This document shows, piece by piece, positions 51,786-64,000 of a stretch of 64,000 bases of DNA. The notes beneath the pieces were generated by a model. The model was not told where the DNA came from. It was given only the letters and a program-made list of their open reading frames with translations, and made no database searches. Every line of letters starts with the position of its first letter. Position 1 is the stretch's first letter. The position numbers were made by a program, and so were the translations under genes. The stretch comes from Lineus longissimus (Eukaryota > Nemertea > Pilidiophora > Heteronemertea > Lineidae): NCBI RefSeq assembly GCF_910592395.1, contig NC_088310.1:20343501-20407500 (forward strand). The letters run 5' to 3'.

Positions 51786-54700
51786 GTGTTTACAAACACG
51801 TTTGGGGCCACTTGGTGACTCAGAGCCATTTATCCGGGTTTCTTTTACCAAAGATCTTCGGGCAAATTTCGGCCTACTTAAATTTCTTCCTTTCAATAGG
51901 CCTTCACGACACCTGGAGTGCAACCCCATGCAGAGATGCAATAGTACTACATTTTTAAACCAGTAGACGTCACTGGTTTACCCCCCAGTTTTCGATGTAC
52001 AGCATTGCAATAATACAACCAATCACCGTTTACAAAGGGATTTATTGGTATATATGAAGCGATTGCTTCATGATCTTACGAACATGGATCCGCTAAATCC
52101 CAAACGCGGGCAAGCATCACTAATTAGTTTTTAAGCATCCCACGTTCGTTAACAGGGGGCATATGATACGGTTTTACTTCTAAACACCACATATTGGTAT
52201 CTTCCTCATCTGTTTACCGCAAGGAAGTTTCAACAAAACTTGGTCAGAATAGCCTGTAGAATAATGTGTACATTCCTGTATTCAGTGCATGGCTTTCCCC
52301 GCCATCTTTAGAGTGAGATCGAGATAAGCTATTGAGACAACTCAAAGATAATTTGTTGATATTAGGGGTAGCAATGGCAAACAAGAGGGACTTAAACGAT
52401 TTTCTAAGATATTACTGTTCCTGATACGCCATCTTTGGAAAGGATTTGGCCCGGATGGGTTAAATCTGGCGTAATTGATGATAAATCTTGGCATGAACCA
52501 TCATACAAAACAGTGGCAAACAAACATGGTTCAGGAGATCAAGCTTTATACGATGATGATGCTATTTCATATCATTGTTAATCTTTGCCGCAAGACTGGT
52601 GAATTGATCTGTCTGTGTTCCTCCTTCTTCGGCAATCGCCAACAAGAAGCTATTACTTGAGACGCCGGATGTGCTTCTTTTGGTGATGTTCCCTGACTAA
52701 CGGAAAGGCGGAACACTGATGATGTTGGATGTCGATCTAAAGCCTGCCATTGCATTTTGTTTTGGGTGATTCTTTTATTTTGAGTTTTGGCTTTGAGGTA
52801 ATCCTAAACACAGCAAGACTAATGAGGGTATTTCAACCGTCGTGGAGTCTACCAAGGTCACGATGGCTACGAGAGTTTCTTACACTTCCCCACTGGTCAG
52901 GTTGTTCGGTCAAGTCAACCGATCTCTAGGCTCGTGGTAGTCCATTCAGGCCTTGTTGGAAATGAGCTAAGTTGAGAGAAATAATTTACGTTAACTTGGT
53001 TAAAAGGTGTATGATTGGAACAACTTTATAAGGGGTAAACATGACATGTCGGTAGATCAGCCACATCAAAGACTCACAAAGTGAAGAATTGCTTTCTTAA
53101 TTTTCGCGCTCAGGCGTCTAAGAAGGACTTAATGTGGCAAAAGTTGTCATTAATGGTCCTTCTGGTAATCAAAGCACAGTATTGTAGGGATATGGTGAAG
53201 TGGTTAAGCGCAGGGCAACAAAGTTTTCCGACCCTTGCCTGAGAGCACTCCTTATCCACTTGAGATTTCTGGCAGAACAACATGATAGGGCCCCGCGTGC
53301 ATACTCTACACCTCCCCTTCCGCCCCACTGCTGAAACCGAAAGATAATTACATCGAATCAGACTTATCAGCGTAAATGTTACACCACCATCCATTGTTGC
53401 CTAAATACATTTTGTTTTCGCCTTTTCTGCTATATTCAACACCAAAGGTCTTAGGCAAACAATGCGGATAATTTTCTTGAAGTTTGTTGGTAGTTAGCTA
53501 TTTAGAAATAATAGCATTATGGACTAAAGACCTTTTGAATATTTTCACCGAGGCGAAATGCTTGGGCGGCCCAGCAGAGGTTTGCTATGTAATAATTTGA
53601 AAACAACATAATTAGCTCTGCGCAACTGCTGGTCTTTTGACTGATCAAACACTGATGCGATGTGCCCGTTTTATTCAAACTTCCTCTCACACACCTTGCC
53701 CATTCGTATCCGCATCATTCACGGGTCGCCGACCCTTCACACCAACAACACACCCTTATTATCACTTTGTTTTATAAACGATCACTTTCCAATTGGAATT
53801 TCTGAACGATTTGTTCCCTTCTTTATACGAAATCTTCGGGGTGATTAACCAGAGTTCAGCTTTAAAGACCCAAACGTCAAAAATCACTACCCGGCGTGAT
53901 CTAACAATCGTAAAGATCACATCGCCCGAAGCTATGGGCTCTCCCAGGCAAACAGAGGTCAGATTAGGCACGGTTCGATATGAACTTGGCTTCACACAGA
54001 ATTAGGATCCCATTGCCCTTCAGCCACGCATCTAATCGTTTAGTTAGCCGAATAGTTAACCTTATAATCTCATCAAACTAGCATTCCTATGAGAACAAAC
54101 AATTACAAAGTGACTGGCCGGACCAGCGAGAAAAGGTAGCAACTTGGAGAAGGGCAGAATAAACACATTTCCATAAGAACCAAGCAAACCTTAATCACAT
54201 CATGATAATCCCACCAGAATATCGCGTACCTTTTCTTTTTCAAGAAAAAGAAAGACAAATATTTCATAAAGTATATTTGATATCTTTTTATTGTTCATTT
54301 ACCACTGCCAGTACATGGTATTACATAGTATTCTTCTACCATTCAAAAATTGATAATCAGAGTTACCTTTGTTCTGCTCCTCTGATTGGTTACAAATTAC
54401 ATCAACTGGAGCAAAGTCGATGATGCATTGAAGGAAGAGGTCAGTGGTGGAAGTATTGTTTATGAGGAATAAAGTATGTGCCTGGTGGTGTTGTCATTGA
54501 TGTGAGCAGAATCCGACATGTCTGATGGTGTCGTCTATACCGTACCAGCAGATGCCCCGTAACCATAACGAAGACAATCGAAATATAACGAAAATATTGT
54601 GCGAAGTTTACCATCATCAAGAAGTAATATTATCAGGCGCGGAAAAATATTTTGCTGCATTGATAAACAGTGGCTATAGGTATTCTTCTTATAGAGGCAA

Positions 54701-56388
54701 ACTGCCAGTACTCGTTTTCTTTTCTTGAGATCTATTATTTCATGTCGATGTGGTGTTTTATTTTACACTGGCCGCGGGCCACTCGGTAACGTTGCTGTTT
54801 TCTTTGCCGAGAAAGCCAGTGGATGTAAAATTACCCCGTGTAATTGCGGTTGGCGAACCAGCGCCGGTTCGGTCCCAAAGATCGGGTCGCACCAATAAAC
54901 CATTTATGCCGGCGAGATATTCACGAATCATCCCGAATAACCTGCGGCACACATTGATTAATAAAAATATCAAAATTGTCTCCGGGAACAAGGTAGACGG
55001 ATGATTTTGTAAGACTATGGTATTCTGACAAGAGATTTTATTAGAATAGTTTTGATGCTGTTTGTTGAAGGAGCAATTGACGTGATAGCGCGTCTGAATT
55101 GGAAGTCTGGCGGTATTGAGCTGGTAAAAACAAATCAAATGATCTTTCCTTGAGTATTGAGAAGAAACCTAAGTAATGGCGCCTAATTGAAGCGCAAATT
55201 ACCCCAAGATTGTAAATAGTTACGCTGTCGAATGAGGATAATTAATCAACTTGGCATCATTGCCGCGCAGAGATGATGTCGTGAAAATGATTCCATCAGA
55301 GGAGATTCTCATCGCCAAAGGATGATTTCCGCGACTGAAAGGTTATGTTTTATATAATTCCTATTGAAGACAACTCCGCGTCAATATTTTGTCATGAGAC
55401 GTTGCCAATTTTCTTTTGTTTTACTCCCAGCAACGAACTGGACTAGGTAAGATTGCGGAGCAGATGGAGCGCGAATTAATAATTGATATAATTTTCTGAT
55501 GATTGTGATTAAGTTATTTCTGTTGGCCTATTTGTCAGAGTTCTGCAATGTTCAAGAAAGAGGAAACAGTTTTGTTACTGTAACTTCAATGAAACACCAA
55601 CTGAGTGAAAATGAAACCGAGGGAAGCTTCCTTAGTGGTTGATTGCTGCATACTCCAATCAGTAACTTTTTAACTGGTTTCGGTTTAGACTTATACATTC
55701 ATATAATCAAGGATCAGGTTGATTGGTCGACTGCACAATATTGACCATGAGCGCTCATGCAGCGATCTCTGATTGACCACTAAATTTCATTCTGTTATAA
55801 AGTCCGTCTTTCGCCAACTTTTGCTAGAATGATCTTCTTTCGGTATCAGTTGTTTTCACCAATGCTCTTCTTTATATGTATACATTGCTGTCGTAAAAGA
55901 AGGATTTTCATAAGGATTCACAATGGTGGCTCTTGTGGAACGTGCCAATCATAACCTTGCGTTTGGCCTTGCTTACTTTCCCATCATTGTCCGCCATATA
56001 GCCTCGCTCGATACCGCGGCCTCTTTGATATCTAGGAAGACATACCATGGTAAAAAGCTAGCTTCTCCGGCGGGTGTGAACGGTTCCTTATGAAAACACT
56101 CATATTTACACCATCAATATATACATATTAACACTGTTCACCGCTACAGAGACAAATATCTTGAGGGCTACAGAGGCGGTTAGAGTGGAAATTTGATAAT
56201 TAGGATGTTACGACAATGTTATACTGTATATTGTAATATGGTATTAAAAAAAACCGATTATGAAATATAGATGCGACATGGAGTTCCTGTAACTTCCCTA
56301 CCAGTACATTCTGTGGAGTCAGAAGTTAGTATCGCCTAAATCAAATCAACGCTAATCAAATACCCCAATAACGCTACAAAAATCGAAC

Positions 56389-56408
56389 ACATGTACATGT
56401 ACATGTAT
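56389..56408. repeat. ACATGT tandem repeat
   Basis: ACATGTACATGTACATGTA, a self-complementary hexamer repeat. Shorter ACATGTACATGTA runs recur elsewhere in the window (e.g. near 10790), so this is a common simple motif of this genome. Confidence 0.7.
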
Positions 56409-59400
56409 CATTTATATAACGTTTTCTGCTCGGTATATCTCGGCGCCCTTTTGAACTTGGCACAAAAATAACTCGTCCGCCACGCTCCTAGGCCTAGCCG
56501 ATTATAAAGCAATCATATAGACCGAAGACAAATCAAAACAGTGTTGGCATTCCTGCCTCGAAGCTGATGGCCAATAATGAGACGCTTTTCATACAATATT
56601 TTCAATCAACATTCAATCAAATGAAAGCAATTAGATACCGAAATCTCCCCTGGCTGTGAAAAATTGTCATACTGTTTTTGATGGCTGGTCTTCGCCGTTA
56701 CGCCCACTGCTACTTCTAAGACCATGGGGTCCAACAAGTGCAGACACACGTGAATGTCGAAAAGGTTTTTTCCCGGGGTTTTACATATCGTAAAAATTTC
56801 GGGGTTATCACACTCCTTTTGTCATTACTGCATATTACGATGATTCTAATGAGATTCGACGAGATCTGGATCATGACGATCAAGTCATCCTAACATTGTC
56901 GATCTGAGATGAAAGGAAAGCGATTCTCGAAACTGTAGCCACTTAAGTAGTTCCCACAATACGACACCTTTTCTATCAGTTTTTATGTCAAACCTTGTTA
57001 GGCGCACTTTCTTCTATTGAATTAACCCTTATTAGTTTTAAAGCACAATCGTAATCAACAAATTGACGTGTCGGGAACCTGGGGTGATAACCGAAACACG
57101 AACCTGTCTCTAGTATGGGAAATGTACACAAGTCTGGTCACAAGTACAATAGACTTGATTCGCATGGCACTGGTAATGAAATAATAAGCCCTTTGAACCA
57201 ATATAGCGAATTTAGTGACTTCTCGTGCACCCAAGTTTTGATAAAACAATTGTGATGGGACATTATCATGATAAAGTCTAGTCATGGCCATAAAAACCAC
57301 TTGTGATGATTCCTAAGCAGGAGAAAGATATTGTTTTTCTCCAGAATTGAACATGAAAGTCAACTGTATCAGATGATCTAGGAGTAGGTACTTTTTCTTA
57401 GTATGTAATCTTTTCTTGAATTTGCGTACATGTACTTGAATAGGCATTGACGATTCCAAATAAGAAGTAACGCGATACGTTTCGAAAAAAAATGGCGTAA
57501 CAAATGGGCGACATAATATATGTGAAAGGCGTAATATAAGAACAAAAAAGCAAACATGTAACGCCTAATTAGAATGAGCAAGACTTGAATTAGGCGAAGG
57601 AACGCAACTTGTCTATTACATCCTTTTGCGCAGGATTACGCACCGGGCGCCTGGACCGAGTTGAATCTTCGCGGCGCCACTACGGGATTTAGCAAATTAT
57701 CTGTTGTTTCCGTTTGGATGAGGCTTGATATTTCTACCGGAATGAAATAATGCGATGAATAATATAAAATATACAAAACCGTTAGATGATAGATTTCCCG
57801 ACTTACCCATTAAATGCGAGAGTCCCTATATTTACCATAGTTCTGGGTATTTTAGAAACACCTTTAAGATAAAATCTTTCGTTATTGGGCCAAGTCCAGT
57901 TTGTTTTAATGATATTAATCGATTCAGAAGTCGGCAAACTCAAGTTAAAGCGATAGTCTGAAAGTTTCTGGAGATGAAAGAGAAATGGGAGTTTAGTAGG
58001 CAAACATGTAGTATGTATTTTGATAACATCGCTGAGTCTGTCTGCAAGTACCAACTATAAATTCTGCCCATAACAAATTCCTGAACCAGATTGTCACTGT
58101 CCATTTATTTGCATGCTTCGACAAACTCAGCGTAAGACCCTGTCATGTCATTCTTCTTCATTTGCCGAACAAATATGTTTTAAGTTACACTTACATGACT
58201 TATTGGTGGGAATAGCATTTTTGATAAACGAATGTTTTCATGGTTTTGCCACTGTAATCATGCCCTGCTTATTGTCTTCCTTTTTACCCCGAACACCATC
58301 CTTCTATACATGTTTTAGAAAACAGTTCTTCACTTATAGTTCAGCAGATGATACAGAAGTGAGAGTTCAAGGTCATCTCTCAACTTTCACGGCACCAAGC
58401 TGTGAGACAGACCAGGGAGCTTCTTTAACTAGTTCTTCAAGAAAGCGTGAAGGTGATTTGTGATCTGATCTCCGCGTAATCGGTCGAGTGTTTCCCGTCA
58501 CCAGCCTGCACGCGCCCTTAGGCCTCGTCTGCTACCATCACCGAAAAGAGGATAATCTCCTGGGAGGAGACATTTACTGTTGTAAAGTGTAACTTCAGCC
58601 GATAAATGGTATCCTTGAGCAACGCCACGCCACGGATTACCTTAACTCCTATCCCTGTTATGTCGATAGCTTTGTTTGTTTATCTTGTATTGCAAAAGCT
58701 TACCTACGATCAAAGAAATCGCGTTTATTTCGCTTGCGCTGAGGATAAAATAACCACAGACGAAAACATAAGAAATGAACCAGAAACCTCTTCAATATTA
58801 GTTCTAAGGATGCTATTGCAATACCTTTGCCAAAAGCATTATTTGGTATCCTACTTAACCACTTTAGGTGCACAACGTCCAAATCTTCAACTAGCTTTTC
58901 TTACTGTATGTATACTGTTTATGTATCTTTGTACACATATGTGTCTTTGATGTGCAATTAACGGCGACTTGCTTGGAGAATGATAACATAATTAGCGTTG
59001 TAATATAAACTGTGGTGAAAGTGCATCAAACAGATATGTATGACCTGTTCGATGCGAAACCCGAGATTTCTCAATACAACGCTCTGGTGGAGCAACATCC
59101 TCTTAGTTATCGTTTCGTTTCCTCCCGTTTGAGCCAAACAATACCCCTTTCACAAACATATCGGCGTTTCTCAAGGAGTGCAGGTCTGACATCCTATGTA
59201 TTACCCACTTTAAAACGCATTTAAGGTTCTGTTTTTGAACGTTTTTCCAAACTGTCCGATTCCCTAATGGTGATATTCATGAACTGACAAAATCGTTTTG
59301 TTCGACAATACTCGTTGCACAACAATGTGTGTTTCACTGATATCATACTGTAGTGTCCGTCTCTGTATCTCTTCAAGAGCAACACAAGGAAGATATGCTA

Positions 59401-60321
59401 TGGTATGATACATCAATTCCAGATGGCGCAGCATCCTCCTAATCCATCCAGAGATAAGGTTCGATGGAACAGCGTCTCATTTCTAAGCTAGACGAGTCAG
59501 AGAATGACAACGCTGTGTTCAGTAGCTTCATGATTCGGCGAAATTGAACTCTGTAAAAGCACGCCCTTCAGGTATAATGACTGTTTCGACATTAGTTTCA
59601 AAATGTTATCACAGTTCCAATTTCCTTATACTTCACCTTTTATTGGAAGTGACATGATGAGAGTAAAGTCTGGGGAAGAGCGTAGGACCGACATGGACGG
59701 ACCGCGATGAAAGTTTTCAAAACACAAGAAGTACCGGGCTCTCGCACTTCATCTCCAACACTTGTACCAAAGCTAAATAATTAGCCCTGCACTTTCTGTC
59801 TTTACCAACAACGTAGTTCAGCGATCATTAATGTAGAACCGGTCATCAATATTTACAGTAAAGTGTACATAGAATGCCAGGTTGCATGAGATGTTTGACA
59901 GTTGTTTACAGGTATCCCGAACGCGAGGTGTGTTGTTGCCATCTTGAGGGCCGCGCCAGCTGCCAAAGCCAAAAGAAACGCCATGTAGCCTATACCTGCG
60001 CAGCAATACCAATGGCTTTTAGCTCTAATTGTCTGCCGCGGATGGCTTGTTCATTTCACCACTAATCAAAACACCTATTCGGACCAATTAGTGGACTGAT
60101 GCCTTTCAATGTTTATGACTACGTTACTGAGCAACCGGGCACGAGGTTGTTGCACATGCAGAAATATTAACTTTAGAGCAAAAAAGATGCAGTATACTTT
60201 TCGTCATTTAGTAGTTCTTTCCACCTTTGTTGTAATTCCATGTCTTTGATGATGATTCGTCTTGTCTTCGACACAGAATCATTGGGCAGAATATGTCATT
60301 TGCTTCGACTCGACCAATCTT

Positions 60322-60428
60322 CTTCTTCGACTCGGCCATTATCACTCTCTTCTACGACTCGGTCATTATCACTCTCTTCTTCGACTCGGTCATTATCACT
60401 CTCTTCTACGACTCGGTATGATTACTCT
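60322..60428. repeat. 27-bp minisatellite (four units)
   Basis: Units at 60322–60348, 60349–60375, 60376–60402 and 60403–60428 (last one degenerate) share CTTCT(T/A)CGACTCGG and CATTATCACTCT. A partial unit (CTTCGACTCG) precedes them. The 27-bp period keeps frame (Leu/Ser/Thr-Arg repeats), but no surrounding gene is evident. Confidence 0.85.
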
Positions 60429-61750
60429 CTTCCACTTGAGGAAACACTTTTGATTAGTAGGGACGAACTTTTTATACGATTCAGTTTTACAACGGCCAGA
60501 ACACGCCACAGAGGGTTTGGGATACATAGTCGGCTCTTCACGACCAGACATGACCGAAGCGAGCTGTTTGTTCTTTAACTTTGCTCATATCACTCTCACA
60601 AGGGCAACATATACCGAGATTTCTTCCTTGTTTGCTCTTTTCTTCTCCAATGATCAGTCAAGCGGCATGGCAAATTCCAATTCTCGGCAACTGTTTGTGT
60701 AAATGTCAACACTTCAATAGTCAACTGTTATCCGTGTGATTTCGATGATGGCACCATTGACAAGCTTGCTGTTCCTCCGAGCTATAAGGCCAGGGCAGGT
60801 GAAAGTCGAGCCGAGCTTGGCTGTACAGACCGAAGATGGAATGGGCATGACGAAAAGCAGCCTTCTCATTACACGATTTTCGATTCTCCACGACTTCGAG
60901 TGTCAGATCTTCGATTTACCTTTTCAATATGACGCCTGCATGGCGTAGCACCTTCTGGGAAACGACACTTGACTTACATGACTAAATTTGAGATTCAGAT
61001 ATTATTTCGGAACGAATAACTGCAAAGTACATCTCATGTACAACTTTGCCTCAGCCCAGCTTTGCTATCACAACGTCAGTTTTGAGAAGGTGGAATCTCT
61101 AGAGGGTCTCTAGAGAATCTCTAGATTGTGGTCTAGTTTGGTGTCCAAAATTTGCAGTGATCTTTCAAATCCAAAACCATTTGCGTGGCCGTTAAAAGTT
61201 AAAAATGAAAGAGTAGGCAGTTTATAGACAGTCCTGGCTGGGCCGGGGAACGCGGTAAGCTCTGTTGGACTTTCTGAAAGACCAATCTCATCGAGCTCAA
61301 ATCTAGACTATAAATATTTGTGTCCAATTAAATTTTGAATGAATGTTTTCTGTTGATGGTCAGTGAGTTGTGAAATGATGTGATATTCATCACCGGAACA
61401 TTGCGATATGAATTGATGAATTGGGTCTATGGGCGCGATTGAGAGCGACTTCCCGCCCAGCCACTCAGGTTGGATGGGTCCTCGCATGGGAACCTTGTCG
61501 GAGCTGTCACAGCAAGACAGTTGGGAGGTCACTTGTTGTTGTAGGAATTTGATAGCAAGAAATGTGGGGGACAGGCATTCCGCTGTTGAAAGCGTTCATT
61601 GTGTAATAAGAATCTGACTGTACATGATTTTATTACTTCTGAAGCCTCAACCAAATACACTAAGATGCCCCAATGTAAGTGTTATCTTGTCACTGACACC
61701 GACATATTAAGATTGGCCCTTCCCCCAATCTTAACTTACGGGTTGCTTCA

Positions 61751-61786
61751 TATAAATAACGTGGACGTATAACTTATTATTCAGTT
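61751..61786 (+). promoter_or_regulatory. TATA/Inr-like core promoter candidate
   Basis: TATAAATA starts at 61751 and TCAGTT (invertebrate Inr-like) lies at 61781–61786. This puts the putative +1 A about 32 bases from the TATA start, a textbook spacing. No coding gene is seen downstream within the window. Confidence 0.25.
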
Positions 61787-62304
61787 TGATTCTATCGCCT
61801 TCGAATCGGATTGACTCGCATGGCCATGTTAAATTTTTTAAACTGTGACACTGAGCGCTTAAACATGATCGGATAATCTTTGAAGTTTTAAATTTTAACA
61901 CGACAATGTGTATTTTTCTCTCCTTAATCTTTCAAAGAGTTAAACTTCAACAACTTAAGAAAGAAAGGAAATTTGTTTTGAAGACGAATTTCGCACTTCA
62001 AAAGTTTTTCGCGCTCTTTCATGTGGACTGACGTCTTAAATGCCGCAGTTTAAAAACCTTTAAGTAAGGCGTTTAAGAGGAGGAAAAAAGGTTTAGTTTT
62101 TGTTTTGCAGAAGTGGTCTCAGGACAAATTCGAATTGGCTTTTCAAATGTATCAATATGAAGAAGGTTCTATTGAGAAATGCCGGTCTCAGCAGGGTATG
62201 TAAATCCATCAAAAACAGACCCTGTCCAAGCTGGAAGGGACAGTACATGTATGTCTGCTATTATGACAATCTTACATTTGAATTGAAAATGCATGAATAA
62301 CTGC

Positions 62305-62318
62305 GGGGGGGGGGGGGG
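62305..62318. repeat. Poly(G) tract followed by CCCC
   Basis: A run of about 14 G's followed by CCCC. Simple repeat with possible assembly uncertainty. Confidence 0.7.
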
Positions 62319-64000
62319 CCCCATGGTATGACATGTATCTGACTATATTGTAAAATACCAAAATCAAGCCTGCATGACTTTGCACAGGGATGCTACACAC
62401 GTCGACAAATTCTTAATTCAAGTCTGGCAATCAGTAAAACTATCCTTAGTTTTCTAACACGGCAGTAACCCCACAGCTTTGCCATATTAACGTGTCATTA
62501 AGGCGTAAGAGGAGAGCCATCCCCTGCTCGTTCTGGCAGCCACAAACCAGGTGAGATAATTACAACTATGTATATAGATGCATATTTCCCCATCATCAAC
62601 CATGACGTTGCACGTCAAAAACACAAGAAAACAGCGGTAGGCACGAAAATTAACATCTCAAAGTATTGTTTGTTTATATTTTCGCTAGACACGCGTTCTT
62701 GTTTTAACAATAGACACACGCTTCAAAACAGCTGTGACCAAAAAAACCGAGGGGTTTGCAGACGATAGGGTGGAAACGAAACCTCCGAGTAAGTTGAACC
62801 GAATCCACCAACAAATGTTAGTTACCTGCAACCAAACGGCAACAACTCCATGAGGAAACTCCATGCCACTCTAAACGTTGGATGGTCTACTTTGGGATTT
62901 GTTGGGCGATAGTGCTGGACGAATCGATCCGAAGTTGCGGATGCCTTCATGCTGATCAGGTGGAGGTGCTCAAGGCTCCTGTGATAACAATAATTTCATT
63001 GTTTTAATTGATGTCAACACGATGTAGGACTGAGAGCTCGCAGCGCCACTTTACGTGTTAGTTTGCTTGATTCCTCATTGGTATCGAGTTCCTAAGTGTT
63101 TTGGCCACGTAACACAGTCAGTGCTGCATGGGCATGACATTCATGACATAATGGAAAGCTAGATTTACGCGATTGGACAAACCACGTATTTTCCAAATCA
63201 AAAGTCCTCATCAGTTCAATTTGTTAAATACGCTTCAAAGAAGAACCCGGCAAATTACAGTGTAATTTTTACTGGGAAAGTAAATCTAGCACTTTGTCGA
63301 AGGTGGTTTATATTGGTGAACACACTGACATGACTGGATTTCGTGGGGCCACGATGCATTCCTATGTTGTTCCCTGTTGTTCTCGAGTTGATTTGCCAAT
63401 TAGGCAATGCTCCTCCGAGTAATGAGTTTTCAAGATTCCCCTTACTTTCCACTTAGAATGATGCACTGGCCACGCTGAGAGCCTTTCAACTCTTTGGCAG
63501 TTTGTACTAAAACATACACGCTCTTGTTTGGGATACAGGTAGGAAAATAACAGTTCATTTGGATATACTTGAAGGGGAAACAAACAAGAGCTACCAAGTC
63601 ATTTCTCTTGATTGGTAATGTCAAAAACGTATAAGACTATTTAGAATTAGCAACTCGAAAACAAATCAACCGAAAAATGCGCAGCCATCACACCTATCGT
63701 GCGCCCATGGTGTACAGTGCCTTCTTAACTAAAACCTGGGCCGCCACTACAAAACAAGATTGTACACATATCGCCTTTCATTTACTCAGCACCAGGTTGA
63801 GAGGTTCTCTAATGCTTTATGTAATGCATTAGAAAGCCATGGACTATCGATGAGTCATCCCTTGGTTCATAGGATCTACCGCAGGCCATCAACGTGCGTT
63901 TTCGGTGAGCAAAAAACGGGCAATGGCCTGTTACAAGGTGGTCTAACTTTTTTAAAGTCTACATACGCACGAAACGAATGGGGGATTATATTACAGAAAA

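Larger units (their letters stand above)
42000..53000. other. Gene-free stretch (middle of the desert)
   Basis: No coding gene is supported. Items seen are a 16-bp forkhead-type palindrome (42393–42408), an ATTGATAAA mini-tandem just after it (about 42418–42450), a TATATATAAAGG box (46491–46502), homeodomain-like words at 50930–51010 and a (TTG)n tract near 51745–51785. All open frames are under 100 codons and look random. Confidence 0.4.
53000..64000. other. Gene-free stretch (right part of the desert)
   Basis: No gene is supported. Features are AT-rich homeodomain-word clusters (55150–55330), an ACATGTACATGT run (56389–56408), a 27-bp minisatellite (60322–60428), a TATA plus TCAGT core-promoter-like pair (61751–61786) and a poly(G) tract (62305–62318). 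The longest frames (54758–55138 on the minus strand, 58113–58463 and 58606–58950 on the plus) have no recognisable motifs. Confidence 0.4.

Overview
This is a eukaryotic, animal window. Eight split genes have GT–AG introns, conserved exon phases and AATAAA-type ends. Five match widely conserved animal genes: ANKEF1, TTC9C, EIF3K, a TGF-beta propeptide gene and SDE2. Small introns (about 100–900 bp), compact spacing, an interspersed repeat with an AGCGC…GCGCTTTAC core, ACATGTACATGT-rich stretches and tRNA-derived SINE-like relics suggest a marine invertebrate bilaterian. The phylum cannot be fixed from the sequence.

Layout. 1–2154 (-): 5' two thirds of ANKEF1, running off the left edge. 3842–5539 (-): TTC9C. 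5540–6435: divergent TTC9C/EIF3K promoter, largely filled by a ~374-bp palindromic foldback element. 6436–9305 (+): EIF3K in eight exons, followed by a rearranged copy of its own 3' end inside a repeat (9650–10140). 10833–12667 (-): a secreted protein that is only a TGF-beta propeptide, with no cystine-knot ligand. 13698–15121 (-): an unrecognised Ser/Thr/Pro-rich protein. It is head-to-head with 15709–24455 (+), a ~1,250-residue protein with an N-terminal KTYSR motif of the PDS5-binding type and an internal array of ~55-residue repeats encoded by phase 1-1 exons. Part of that array is a fresh 881/886-bp tandem duplication. 26103–28840 (-): SDE2, with the ubiquitin-like/GGKGG cleavage junction and a C-terminal SAP domain.

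28841–64000: about 35 kb with no gene I can support. It holds microsatellites, a 27-bp minisatellite, a tRNA-like relic, TATA/Inr-like candidates and several AT-rich homeodomain-motif-dense patches that could be conserved non-coding elements. It reads as a gene desert or regulatory landscape.

The genes do not form one pathway. Several are housekeeping or cell-cycle genes: EIF3K (translation), SDE2 (replication stress and splicing) and the KTYSR gene (possible cohesin link). They are packed with shared promoters and convergent tails. The most novel features are the propeptide-only TGF-beta relative, the KTYSR/repeat-array gene with its ongoing exon duplication, and the gene fragment captured in a repeat beside EIF3K. 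All exon models were read by eye from splice signals and homology recalled from memory; no alignment or search was run.
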